13,836 bases of DNA from Candidatus Omnitrophota bacterium (GTDB lineage: Bacteria; Omnitrophota; Gorgyraeia; Gygaellales; Profunditerraquicolaceae). This document shows, in pieces, positions 1-6,938 of the stretch (its first letter is position 1; each line of letters opens with the position of its first letter). The stretch is taken from NCBI GenBank assembly GCA_028715095.1, contig JAQUSM010000015.1, positions 1 through 13,836 on the forward strand, read 5' to 3'. The position numbers were made by a program, and so were the translations under genes. Below the pieces are notes generated by a model, which worked only from the letters and a program-made list of their open reading frames with translations, was not told the origin of the DNA and made no database searches.

Positions 1-760
1 TCATTGCCGCGATAATCTCTTTTGGCCCGCAGGCAAAACCTACGCGCCAGCCGGTCATAGCGTAAGACTTGGAAAACCCGTTAAAATAAACTGTCTGTTT
101 CTTTGCGCCCGGCAGCGTAGGAAAAGCAGTATGGCTAAAATCATAGGTTAAGTCGCCGTAAACTTCATCAGTTATACAGAGTATTTTATGCTTTAATAAA
201 ACCCTGTTTAACTCCTCAAGCTCCTTACGCCGGAAAGAAACTCCCGTGGGGTTAGTCGGATAATTAAGCACTATCGCCTTAACCTTCTTATCAATATGCC
301 TTTTTAAAAGCTCAGGCGTAATTTTAAAGCCGTTTTTAGAGGTATCGATATAAACCGGCGTTCCTCCTGCAAGTTCGGTAACCGGGCCATATGAAACATA
401 GCTCGGAATAGGGATCAATACCTTATCCCCGGGATTAATAATTGCGCGCAACACAAGATCAAGCCCTTCGCTTACCCCTACGGTAACCAATATCTCCTCT
501 TCCGGGCAATACTCCAGTCCAAACTTATTCTTTAAATAACGATGAATACCCAGGCGTAATTTATAAAGCCCTTTGTTTGAAGTATAGCTGGTAAAACCCT
601 GCTCCAGAGAATAGATCCCCGCCTCACGGATCTGCCACGGGGTGACAAAATCCGGCTCGCCTACTCCTAAAGATATAACATCCTTCATTCCTAACACCAA
701 ATCAAAGAATGCCCGGATCCCGGATGGTTGAATTTTTTCTACGACTCTGGATATTTCCAT
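1..760 (-). CDS. Class I PLP-dependent aminotransferase, AlaT/PatA-like (C-terminus cut by window edge)
   Basis: The visible 253 residues are the N-terminal two thirds of a fold-type I aminotransferase, which moves an amino group between an amino acid and a 2-oxoacid using pyridoxal phosphate in the cytoplasm. Seen directly: the N-terminal substrate-loop block QPSGIRAFFD, LGVGEPDF near residues 31-38, NYPTNPTG at 166-173, the cofactor-contacting DEVY at 198-201, and SKSYAMTGWR at 230-239, in which Lys231 should form the Schiff base. The ATG is preceded by AAGG about 7 bases upstream and lies 8 bases after the stop of the Lrp-family gene, so the two are probably co-transcribed. From memory, the N-terminus and its pairing with an Lrp-type gene resemble Bacillus AlaT (YugH) with AlaR (YugG), so alanine or another neutral or aromatic amino acid is a likely substrate. 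The family is certain; substrate specificity is not. The 3' end lies outside the window. Confidence 0.93.
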   Translation of the reverse strand, partial: MEISRVVEKIQPSGIRAFFDLVLGMKDVISLGVGEPDFVTPWQIREAGIYSLEQGFTSYTSNKGLYKLRLGIHRYLKNKFGLEYCPEEEILVTVGVSEGLDLVLRAIINPGDKVLIPIPSYVSYGPVTELAGGTPVYIDTSKNGFKITPELLKRHIDKKVKAIVLNYPTNPTGVSFRRKELEELNRVLLKHKILCITDEVYGDLTYDFSHTAFPTLPGAKKQTVYFNGFSKSYAMTGWRVGFACGPKEIIAAM

Positions 761-768
761 GCTGCCCT

Positions 769-1257
769 TCAATATGATATCGCTATTCTTTTATTCTCAT
801 CAGGCTTGTGTTTTAAGATTACTCCGTCTTCTTTATATTTCTTCAACAAGAAATGCGTGGCCGTGCCGCGCACATGTTCCATGCAGGAAAGTTTCTCCGC
901 TACAAAGTTAGAAACCGTGTGCAGGTTCTTACCTTCCACAACCACCAATAAATCATATGTACCGCTGATTAAATAACAGCTGGTTACCTCGGGAAATGAA
1001 TAGATGCGTTCGGCGATCTTATCAAACCCCAAATCCTTCTGCGGGACGATATTTACCTCAATTAAAGCCCTGACCTCGGACTCACTGTCCTTAATTAAAT
1101 CCTTGTTGATTACTGCCTTGTATTTCAGGATCGAGCCGTCTTTTTCAAATTTCTTAATTATTTTCTTTACCTCATCCGGATTTTTATGGATCATTTTTGC
1201 GATATCTTCTATGCTTGCCCGGCCGTTTTTCTCCAAAATCTCCAATATTTCATCCAT
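769..1257 (-). CDS. Lrp/AsnC-family transcriptional regulator (AlaR/YugG-like)
   Basis: This 162-residue protein has the two-domain Lrp/AsnC layout: an N-terminal winged helix-turn-helix (about residues 1-50, with ASIEDIAKMIHKNPDEV as the recognition region) and a C-terminal RAM ligand-binding domain (about 62-145, with the effector-loop-like GTYDL near residue 99). Family members form dimers and higher oligomers that bind DNA according to amino-acid level. A tail after KKYKEDGV extends to 162 residues. The ATG is preceded by a GA-rich ribosome site (GAGGGGAG). It starts 16 bases after the nadE stop and ends 8 bases before the aminotransferase start, so it sits mid-operon and may control that operon's aminotransferase. 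The effector is not readable from sequence; resemblance to AlaR suggests alanine, by inference only. Confidence 0.9.
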   Translation of the reverse strand: MDEILEILEKNGRASIEDIAKMIHKNPDEVKKIIKKFEKDGSILKYKAVINKDLIKDSESEVRALIEVNIVPQKDLGFDKIAERIYSFPEVTSCYLISGTYDLLVVVEGKNLHTVSNFVAEKLSCMEHVRGTATHFLLKKYKEDGVILKHKPDENKRIAISY

Positions 1258-1273
1258 TTTCCCCGCTCCCCTC

Positions 1274-1993
1274 TTAGTGAATACGGCAAATCTCCGCGCC
1301 TTTTCTCTTATGTTCTGAATTATTATACATTTTCTTTATTTTATTAACCTTAATACCGCTGAACCCCTGCTTCTTATTATTACAAAATTTATCTAAAATA
1401 TCATCCAGCTCGTTATAAGTTATCCCCATCTCTTTTTCATCAGTCTGGCCCTGCCAAAGCCCGGCAGTAGGAGGCTTATCAATGATACCCTGGGGTATCT
1501 TTAATTCCTGCGCCAATTTGCGCACCTGGCGTTTGAATAAATCCGCGATCGGCAGGATATCCACCCCGCCATCCCCGTATTTCGTAAAATAACCCACCAG
1601 CAGTTCTGATTTATTCCCTGTGCCGCAAACCAGATAATTCAGCTTATTGGCAAAATAATAAAGCGTGCTCATGCGCAGGCGCGGCTTAAGATTCCCCCGG
1701 GCAAGCCCCGAAGCAGGAGGCAGAATCTTTAAAAAATCATTATATACACTGGAAAGATCAACCAACCTTGACCTGACTTTAAGTCTTGCGGCAACCAGCC
1801 TGGCATCTTTTAGATCCTGCGGGTTGCTATTACAAGGCATAAAAAGAACGAGCAAATTATCCCTGCCTACCGCTTCCCTGCATAAGGCAGCCACCACGGC
1901 AGAGTCTATTCCTCCGGAAAGCCCCATGACTATACCTTTAGCTCCGGAATCTTTAACCTGTGTTTTAATCCAGGAGACAATTCGATTTTTCAT
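1274..1993 (-). CDS. nadE: NH3-dependent NAD+ synthetase
   Basis: NadE makes NAD+ from deamido-NAD+, ATP and ammonia, the last step of NAD synthesis, in the cytoplasm. The product is 239 residues with the ATP-pyrophosphatase P-loop LSGGIDS at about residues 25-31, GTGNKSELLVGYFTKYGDGG in the middle, and PPTAGLWQGQTDEKEMG followed by the YNELDDIL block. No nitrilase (glutaminase) domain is present, so it is the short, ammonia-using form. I chose the ATG at 1993 rather than the in-frame TTG six bases upstream, because GGAG lies 7 bases before the ATG but only 1 base before the TTG. A strong promoter lies upstream (2045-2073). The gene is first in an apparent operon with the Lrp-type regulator and the aminotransferase. 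The reason for placing NAD synthesis with amino-acid transamination is unclear. Confidence 0.95.
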   Translation of the reverse strand: MKNRIVSWIKTQVKDSGAKGIVMGLSGGIDSAVVAALCREAVGRDNLLVLFMPCNSNPQDLKDARLVAARLKVRSRLVDLSSVYNDFLKILPPASGLARGNLKPRLRMSTLYYFANKLNYLVCGTGNKSELLVGYFTKYGDGGVDILPIADLFKRQVRKLAQELKIPQGIIDKPPTAGLWQGQTDEKEMGITYNELDDILDKFCNNKKQGFSGIKVNKIKKMYNNSEHKRKGAEICRIH

Positions 1994-2000
1994 AACCAAA

Positions 2001-2004
2001 CTCC
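2001..2004 (-). promoter_or_regulatory. nadE ribosome binding site
   Basis: GGAG lies 7 bases before the ATG at 1993. It is too close to the alternative TTG at 1999, so it decides the start codon. Confidence 0.65.
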
Positions 2005-2021
2005 ATAATTATTGTTTTTAT

Positions 2022-2070
2022 TAAATTCAGGGGGTAATTAGAGAATTATATACCACTAAATTCAGGGGGT
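2022..2070. repeat. 14-base direct repeat flanking the nadE transcription start
   Basis: The plus-strand word TAAATTCAGGGGGT occurs exactly at 2022-2035 and again at 2057-2070, 35 bases apart start to start. On the minus strand one copy spans the end of the -35 box and the spacer of the nadE promoter, and the other lies just downstream of the expected start point. The remaining 21 bases of each unit are only loosely similar. It may be a regulator binding site in two copies or an old tandem duplication of the promoter segment. Confidence 0.7.
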
Positions 2071-2073
2071 CAA
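2045..2073 (-). promoter_or_regulatory. Sigma-70-type promoter for nadE operon
   Basis: Reading the minus strand, TTGACC (2073-2068) is followed by a 17-base spacer and a perfect TATAAT (2050-2045). The start point would be near 2038, giving a leader of about 45 bases before the nadE ATG. It lies in the 97-base gap between the phoU stop and nadE, so nadE need not depend on the phosphate operon. Confidence 0.8.
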
Positions 2074-2090
2074 GGAGATATATTGGCTCT

Positions 2091-2759
2091 CTATTTCAGT
2101 TCTTCGGGATGATGCTTGACTACTTTAGCCTCTACCATATAAATTACATCCTCGGCGATATTGGTAGTATGGTCGCAAATACGCTCCAGATACCTGGCAA
2201 TAAGCAGCAATGCCACAGCCCGGTCTGCGGTCTTGGGATCGCGCGCCAAATATTCATTAACCAGCTCATCCTGCACCAGGTTACGCAACCTGTCTGCTTC
2301 GTTATCCGCCAAAACTACCTTTCTGGCAAGATGGGCATCTTTTTTTATGAACGCGTCAATAGCATCACGTACCATATCCTGAGAAACCTGGGAAAGCTTG
2401 GGAATATCAACTAACGGCTTAAGCAATGGTTTTTCCATCAGCTCCAGCGATCTTTGCGATATATCCACGGCAATATCGGCAATCCGTTCCAATTCCGCGT
2501 TAATCTTCATGCCGGTGGCAATATACCTTAAATCTCCCGCCATTGGCTGATAACGGGCGATAAGATCAATACATTTCTCATCTATTGTCAACTCCAGTTC
2601 ATCTATCTTGTTGTCGGTATTAATAACATCCTGGGCCAGGTATTTATCGCGATTTTTCAACGATTCAATAGATTTAAATATTGACTCCTGGGCGAAAACC
2701 GCCATTTTCAAAATATCCTTATGCAGCTCTTTTAATTCCTCATCTAAATGCCTTAACAT
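2091..2759 (-). CDS. phoU: Phosphate-signalling protein PhoU
   Basis: PhoU is a cytoplasmic, membrane-associated negative regulator that links the Pst transporter to the PhoR-type kinase so that Pho genes stay off when phosphate is plentiful. The 222-residue protein is near the usual length and shows the two three-helix PhoU repeats. The acidic metal-binding motifs are visible as ELERIADIAVDI in the first half and YLERICDHTTNIAEDV in the second. I place the start at 2759 because AGGAGG lies 9 bases upstream and the PhoU homology begins there. An in-frame opening to 2864 would add 35 residues that overlap the upstream ATPase gene and do not look like PhoU. It is the last gene of the pstS1 operon, 22 bases after the preceding pstB. 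Confidence 0.95.
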   Translation of the reverse strand: MLRHLDEELKELHKDILKMAVFAQESIFKSIESLKNRDKYLAQDVINTDNKIDELELTIDEKCIDLIARYQPMAGDLRYIATGMKINAELERIADIAVDISQRSLELMEKPLLKPLVDIPKLSQVSQDMVRDAIDAFIKKDAHLARKVVLADNEADRLRNLVQDELVNEYLARDPKTADRAVALLLIARYLERICDHTTNIAEDVIYMVEAKVVKHHPEELK

Positions 2760-2768
2760 TTTTAAGCA

Positions 2769-2774
2769 CCTCCT
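2769..2774 (-). promoter_or_regulatory. phoU ribosome binding site
   Basis: A full AGGAGG lies 9 bases before the ATG at 2759, in the short gap after the pstB stop. It rules out the longer in-frame start at 2864. Confidence 0.75.
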
Positions 2775-2781
2775 GTTTTTA

Positions 2782-3537
2782 TTAACCGTAACGGCCGGTA
2801 ATATAATCTTCTGTTCTTTTATCTTTTGGGCTGGTAAAAATATCCTGCGTTTTACCAAACTCAACCAGCTCCCCTAAAAGCATAAAACCTGTTTCATCGG
2901 ATACGCGGGCTGCCTGCTGCATATTATGCGTGACAATTATAATTGTATAATTATTCTTTAACTCGCGCATTAATTCTTCAATGCGGCTGGTTGCCTGCGG
3001 ATCAAGCGTAGAACAGGGTTCATCCATAAGCAGGATATCGGGCTTAACCGCGATAAGCCTGGCAACACAAAGGCGCTGCTTCTGTTCGAGTGATAATGTC
3101 AGCGCGGACTTCTTAAGTTTATCTTTTAATTCATCCCATAAAAGAACACTTCTTAAACTATCCTCAACTATTTCATCAAGCTTAATCCTGCCCAAGCCTT
3201 CGGCATGCACCTTTTGGCCAAAAGCAATATTTTCATAGATAGACAGCGGGAATGGATTGGGACGCTGAAAAACCATCCCCACTTTTTTACGCAATTGCAC
3301 TAAATCTGTTTTATCGGAAATAATATTCTCGGCGTCAATAATCACTTCCCCCTGGATGCGCACGCCCTCGATAAGGTCATTCATCCGGTTAAAGACTCTA
3401 AGCAGCGTAGACTTACCGCATCCTGAAGGACCAATCATGGCAGTAATTTGTTTTTGGTTAAAATGCGCCTTTACATTAATAAGCGCCTGAAAATTACCAT
3501 ACCATAAATTCAGGTTATTTACCTTAATATCTGCCAT
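2782..3537 (-). CDS. pstB: Phosphate ABC transporter ATPase PstB, degenerate signature (LSLEQ)
   Basis: This 251-residue ATPase of the PstB family would sit on the cytoplasmic face of the PstC-PstA channel and power phosphate import. Walker A GPSGCGKST (36-44), Q-loop Gln91 in VFQRPNPFP, Walker B ILLMDE (168-173) with catalytic Glu173, and switch His204 (THNMQQ) are all normal. The signature motif, LSGGQ in the family, is LSLEQ at 148-152; both glycines that contact the partner's ATP are replaced. The codons are plain (TCA CTC GAA CAG) and the frame is intact, so this is substitution, not a frameshift. Its ATG overlaps the stop of the upstream second pstB by one base (TAATG), implying coupled translation and a likely heterodimer. 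The C-terminal tail (VEFGKTQD, TEDYITGRYG) is close to that of the canonical PstB at 7352-8113. Confidence 0.95.
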   Translation of the reverse strand: MADIKVNNLNLWYGNFQALINVKAHFNQKQITAMIGPSGCGKSTLLRVFNRMNDLIEGVRIQGEVIIDAENIISDKTDLVQLRKKVGMVFQRPNPFPLSIYENIAFGQKVHAEGLGRIKLDEIVEDSLRSVLLWDELKDKLKKSALTLSLEQKQRLCVARLIAVKPDILLMDEPCSTLDPQATSRIEELMRELKNNYTIIIVTHNMQQAARVSDETGFMLLGELVEFGKTQDIFTSPKDKRTEDYITGRYG

Positions 3538-4283
3538 TATCCGAATTTCCCCCTGATGTAACCATCTGTGCGCTGATCTCGCGGTGCGGTAAATATTTTC
3601 TCTGTCCTGTCCAACTCCACAAGTTCACCTGATAAAAAAAAGGCTGTACGATCCCCCACCCTGGCTGCCTGTTTTACGTTGTTGGTCACCAGGACTATGG
3701 TGTAATCTTTTTTTAATTTGAGCATCGCCTCTTCAACTTTGGCCGTTGAGATCGGGTCAAGCCCGGAACAGGGCTCGTCAAATAAAATAACCTCGGGGTT
3801 AACCGCCAGGGTTCTGGCGATGCAGAGCCGCTGCTGCTGGCCTCCTGATAATTTAAAAGCTGAAACACCCAGCCTGTCTTTGACCTCATCCCAAAGATAG
3901 GCCTGTTTAAGCGAATGCTCAACAATTGATGAAATCTTCCGGCGATTTCTTTCTCCATGCATTTTTACGCCATATGCTATATTATCGAAAATAGATAGGG
4001 GCAACGGCAAAGGTAAAGCAAAAACCATACCTACCCTCTTACGCAAAGACTCAATATCTATTTTTCTTATATCTTCTTTAGCAAACTCCAGCCAGCCGCT
4101 CATTTTAAAACCCGGATTTAAATCATTCAGGCGGTTAAGCATACGCAAGAAAGAAGTCTTTCCGCTATTAGAAGGGCCGATTATGCTTAAAATTTCATTG
4201 GACTCAATTTCAATGCTCACGTTTCTTAAAGCTTGAATCTGTCCAAACCAGATATTCAGGTTTTTCGCGTTAAAAATTACCAT
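3537..4283 (-). CDS. PstB paralog with altered Q-loop and switch His, intact LSGGQ
   Basis: This second PstB-family ATPase has 248 residues. Walker A is an unusual GPSNSGKT (36-43), still fitting GxxxxGKT. LSGGQ (145-149) and Walker B VILFDE (165-170) with Glu170 are intact. The Q-loop Gln is Ala89 (VFALPLPLPLP in place of VFQKPNPFP), and the switch His is Asn201 (VTNNVKQ in place of VTHNMQQ). Both positions normally couple ATP hydrolysis to the membrane domains, so alone it should hydrolyse ATP poorly. It begins 7 bases inside the end of pstA and its stop overlaps the start of the next pstB, so it is translated within the same operon. An AGGAAG ribosome site lies about 9 bases upstream. The pattern complements the downstream PstB and suggests a heterodimer. 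PstB family membership is secure; the exact role is inferred. Confidence 0.92.
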   Translation of the reverse strand: MVIFNAKNLNIWFGQIQALRNVSIEIESNEILSIIGPSNSGKTSFLRMLNRLNDLNPGFKMSGWLEFAKEDIRKIDIESLRKRVGMVFALPLPLPLSIFDNIAYGVKMHGERNRRKISSIVEHSLKQAYLWDEVKDRLGVSAFKLSGGQQQRLCIARTLAVNPEVILFDEPCSGLDPISTAKVEEAMLKLKKDYTIVLVTNNVKQAARVGDRTAFFLSGELVELDRTEKIFTAPRDQRTDGYIRGKFG

Positions 4284-5125
4284 TTCTTTTTCTTCCTAAA
4301 ATTATAGCGGATAATTATAGCCACCAGGTTCATAAACAGGACTAAAACTAAAAGCACCAAAGCCGTGCCATAACGTACTTTTTCATCAACATTAGGCACC
4401 TGGGTTGAGATTACATAGAGATGGTAGGGAAGCGCCATTGCCTGGTCAAAAATAGATTTAGGCAGCCGGGGAAGATAAAAAGCTGCCACGGTGAAAAGTA
4501 TTGGGGCAGTCTCCCCTGCCGCCCTGCCAAGCCCAAGAATTGTGCCGGTTAAAATCCCAGGAATGGCATTAGGTAAAACTATCTGCCTTATGGTTTGCCA
4601 TTTGCTTGCTCCAAGCGAAAGGCTTACCTCTCGGAATGACTGCGGTACACTTTCCAGAGCCTCGCGCGAAGTGGTGATAATTATCGGAAGTATCATTATC
4701 CCCAGGGTAAGTGACCCGGATAGGATTGAGGCGCCGAATTTAAAGAAAACAACAAATAGCGCCAGGCCAAACAAGCCATATACAACTGAAGGCACTCCGG
4801 AAAGATTCACTATAGCCAGCTTGATTATCCGGTTAAGCATATTATCTTTAGCGTATTCGCTTAGGTATATAGCCGCCAGTAATCCAATGGGCAAAGCAAA
4901 GACTATTGCTCCAAACACTAGATAAAAGGTCCCGATAATCGCCGGAAAAATTCCGCCTGAACGCATCCCCTGGCGCGGGATATCCGATAAAAACTGCCAA
5001 TTAATCGCAGGCAGGCCTTTCTGGATGATAATTACCACAATTAAACCTACCGGCACAACAATCAGGAGTGTCGCCAGGAACAAAAAGAAGAATGCTATTT
5101 TCTGCGATCTTTGCGTATTACGCAT
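4277..5125 (-). CDS. pstA: Phosphate ABC transporter permease PstA (system 1)
   Basis: PstA is one of the two inner-membrane channel subunits of the Pst importer. The 282-residue protein has about six hydrophobic segments: roughly residues 11-34, 58-88, 103-128 and 135-152, then two near the C-terminus. The EAA coupling loop reads SLSLGASKWQTIRQIVLP, which docks onto the ATPase. GRAAGETAPILF after it is typical of PstA. I start it at the ATG at 5125, which overlaps the pstC stop by one base (TGATG) and has AGAGG about 7 bases upstream; an alternative TTG lies one codon earlier. Its end overlaps the next gene by 7 bases. Its partner ATPases are the two unlike PstB proteins downstream, so its coupling helix may contact a different ATPase from the one PstC contacts. 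Confidence 0.95.
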   Translation of the reverse strand: MRNTQRSQKIAFFFLFLATLLIVVPVGLIVVIIIQKGLPAINWQFLSDIPRQGMRSGGIFPAIIGTFYLVFGAIVFALPIGLLAAIYLSEYAKDNMLNRIIKLAIVNLSGVPSVVYGLFGLALFVVFFKFGASILSGSLTLGIMILPIIITTSREALESVPQSFREVSLSLGASKWQTIRQIVLPNAIPGILTGTILGLGRAAGETAPILFTVAAFYLPRLPKSIFDQAMALPYHLYVISTQVPNVDEKVRYGTALVLLVLVLFMNLVAIIIRYNFRKKKKW

Positions 5126-5988
5126 CAATGCCTCTTATGCAAGAATAAATCCGCGGTAACATTAATAATAAAACTCATAATAAATAAAACTATGCCGATG
5201 GCAAAAAGCGCGAAATAATGCTCGCTGCCTACTACCGCCTCCCCCATTTCAGCGGCAATGGTCGCGGTTAAGGTGCGCACAGGCACAAGAATACTCTGCG
5301 GGATGACCGCGGCATTACCGGTTATCATCATTACCGCCATGGTCTCGCCGATAACCCTGCCTATGCCAAGCATCACCGCGGCGACGATCCCCGAAGAGGC
5401 CGCAGGAAGTAAAACCCGGTAGATTGTCTGCCAATGCGTAGCCCCTAATGCAAACGCTCCTTCTTTATAGCTTTTGGGCACAGAATAAAGCGCATCTTCA
5501 GCGATTGAAACTATCGTAGGCATGGCCATAAAAGCCAGGATTATAGAACCTGATAAAGCAGTTAAGCCTGTAGGCAAATGGAATACGGTTTTTACCCAGG
5601 GGACAAGAGTAACCATCCCGATAAATCCCAGCACTACGCTTGGGATAGCAGCTAATAATTCTATGCCGGATTTTAAAACCTCTTTAATCTTTGAAGGGGC
5701 AACTTCAGCGATATAAACCGCGCAGGCTATGCCTATAGGTATAGAAATTATCGCCGCTCCGAGAGTAACTATAAGCGAACCAAATATCAGCGGCAATATT
5801 CCAAGTTGCGCCGGCTCCGAAATAGGATACCAGCTCTTACCCATGAGAAAATCAACCGGGTTGACATATTTAAATACCGCCAAGCCTTCCTTGGTTAAAA
5901 ACAGGAAGATTAAAATTACGAAGAATATAGAAGCTAATCCGCAGATAAAGATCAGCTTCTCTATTAGAAATTCTTTAAACTTTCGCAT
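5125..5988 (-). CDS. pstC: Phosphate ABC transporter permease PstC (system 1)
   Basis: PstC is the other channel subunit of the Pst importer in the inner membrane. The 287 residues contain a first membrane span at about 12-32, the family block GKSWYPISEPAQLGILPLIF (50-69), ELLAAIPSVVLGF, the EAA loop AFALGATHWQTIYRVLLP, and GRVIGETMAVMMITGNAAVIP, followed by a final hydrophobic helix. The ATG at 5988 lies 9 bases after the pstS stop with no clear Shine-Dalgarno sequence, so initiation may depend on translation of the upstream gene. Its end overlaps pstA by one base. Compared with the PstC of system 2 it is clearly a paralog, not a recent copy. Confidence 0.95.
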   Translation of the reverse strand: MRKFKEFLIEKLIFICGLASIFFVILIFLFLTKEGLAVFKYVNPVDFLMGKSWYPISEPAQLGILPLIFGSLIVTLGAAIISIPIGIACAVYIAEVAPSKIKEVLKSGIELLAAIPSVVLGFIGMVTLVPWVKTVFHLPTGLTALSGSIILAFMAMPTIVSIAEDALYSVPKSYKEGAFALGATHWQTIYRVLLPAASSGIVAAVMLGIGRVIGETMAVMMITGNAAVIPQSILVPVRTLTATIAAEMGEAVVGSEHYFALFAIGIVLFIMSFIINVTADLFLHKRH

Positions 5989-5997
5989 AAGTTAGAG

Positions 5998-6852
5998 TTA
6001 TTTTATTACGGGGACAAAATCAGTTTTAACCACAATCTCCTGGCCTTCCCTGGAAAGCACATAATCAACGAACTTTTTAATTAACCCTTGAGGCTGGTTA
6101 TTAGTGTATAGAAAAAGCGGCCTGGATATAGGGTATTTACCGCTTAAGACATTATCTATATTCGGCTCGACATATTCGGATTTATCATCTTTAGCTACGG
6201 CAATGGTCTTCTGCTTACTCGAAATATACCCCATGCCATAATAGCCGATAGCAGCAGGATTGGACGCCACCTCATCGGCTATTGCCTGGGAAGAAGACAG
6301 CATCAGCGCAGAAGATGCAAACTCTTCTTTTCCGCTAGCGTTATTATTCCTTAACACATGCTCCTTAAAATAAACATGGGTGCCGGAATTAACTTCGCGC
6401 GAAAGAATAACTATCCTTTCATCTTTGCCCCCCACCTCTTTCCAATTAGTTATCCTGCCGGTAAAAATGCCTGCTAATTGATTAAGGGTAAGTTTATGTA
6501 CCGGGTTAGCCGGGCTGATCACTACTGCCAGGCCGTCTAAGGCTACCTTTGTTTCAAAAGGATTAATGCCCTTTTGTTTAGCCAAAGCAATCTCTTTATC
6601 TTTGATATTTCTTGAGCTCATCGCGATATCGCAGCTTCCGCTAATCAAGCTGGATAGCCCTGTTCCAGAGCCGCCGCCGGTTACGGCCACAAAATCTCCT
6701 GAATTTTCCTCCATATATTTCTCTGCCCAGGCCTGGCCCAGATTAACCATAGTATCAGAACCTTTGATCTGGATGGAATGCTCATCTTTTCCGGCAAACG
6801 CCGAAACTGTAAATATAACCAGCGCTAAAATAAAAAACCCTTTCTTAATCAT
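5998..6852 (-). CDS. pstS: Periplasmic phosphate-binding protein PstS (system 1)
   Basis: PstS captures phosphate in the periplasm and hands it to PstC-PstA. The 284-residue precursor starts with a signal peptide (MIKK, hydrophobic core, likely cut after SAFA at residue 20) and lacks a lipobox, so the mature protein is soluble. Phosphate-binding segments are visible: GSDTM near residue 31, the glycine-rich GGGSGTG near 59-65, and SREVNSGTH near 151-159, whose Ser-Gly-Thr loop ligates phosphate in this family. GYYGMGY and SGKYPISRPLFLY are standard PstS blocks. AAGGAGG (6857-6863) precedes the ATG by 4 bases. It is the first gene of its operon and has its own promoter region with Pho-box-like repeats. 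It uses SGTH and GSDT where the other PstS uses SGTF and GSTT, so the two may differ in affinity or specificity. Confidence 0.95.
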   Translation of the reverse strand: MIKKGFFILALVIFTVSAFAGKDEHSIQIKGSDTMVNLGQAWAEKYMEENSGDFVAVTGGGSGTGLSSLISGSCDIAMSSRNIKDKEIALAKQKGINPFETKVALDGLAVVISPANPVHKLTLNQLAGIFTGRITNWKEVGGKDERIVILSREVNSGTHVYFKEHVLRNNNASGKEEFASSALMLSSSQAIADEVASNPAAIGYYGMGYISSKQKTIAVAKDDKSEYVEPNIDNVLSGKYPISRPLFLYTNNQPQGLIKKFVDYVLSREGQEIVVKTDFVPVIK

Positions 6853-6873
6853 ACTGCCTCCTTGTTAAGTTAT

Positions 6874-6938
6874 ATTATACTATACTTCAATATTCCGTAT
6901 GTTAAATCTGTGTAAAATTAAATATGCCGTGGATTTAA
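6874..6938 (-). promoter_or_regulatory. pstS1 promoter with Pho-box-like 11-base repeats
   Basis: Reading the minus strand, hexamers recur every 11 bases: TTAAAT (from 6938), GCATAT (6927), TTTACA (6916) and TTAACA (6905). The last two match the TTAACA-type repeat of PhoP boxes and the 11-base period of PhoB/PhoP sites. Fifteen bases after the end of the last 11-base unit lies TATAAT (6879-6874), with no -35 hexamer at the usual distance, as expected for an activator-dependent promoter. The start point would be near 6867. The rest of the 111-base gap shows no strong terminator for arsC. Confidence 0.6.

Noticed and set aside
2091..2864. A longer PhoU of 257 residues
   Set aside because: The added 35 residues overlap pstB, and an AGGAGG sits 9 bases before the internal ATG where PhoU homology starts.
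3080..3110. LSLEQ in PstB explained by a sequencing error
   Set aside because: Two adjacent codons differ from the Gly-Gly pair while the frame and flanking residues (QRLCVAR) are intact, so a simple indel error does not explain it.
4491..4925. Plus-strand open reading frame opposite pstA
   Set aside because: It is antisense to a well-supported permease gene and has no recognisable domain. The same applies to the plus-strand openings at 8386-8757 (opposite pstA of system 2) and 12841-13266 (opposite the kinase).
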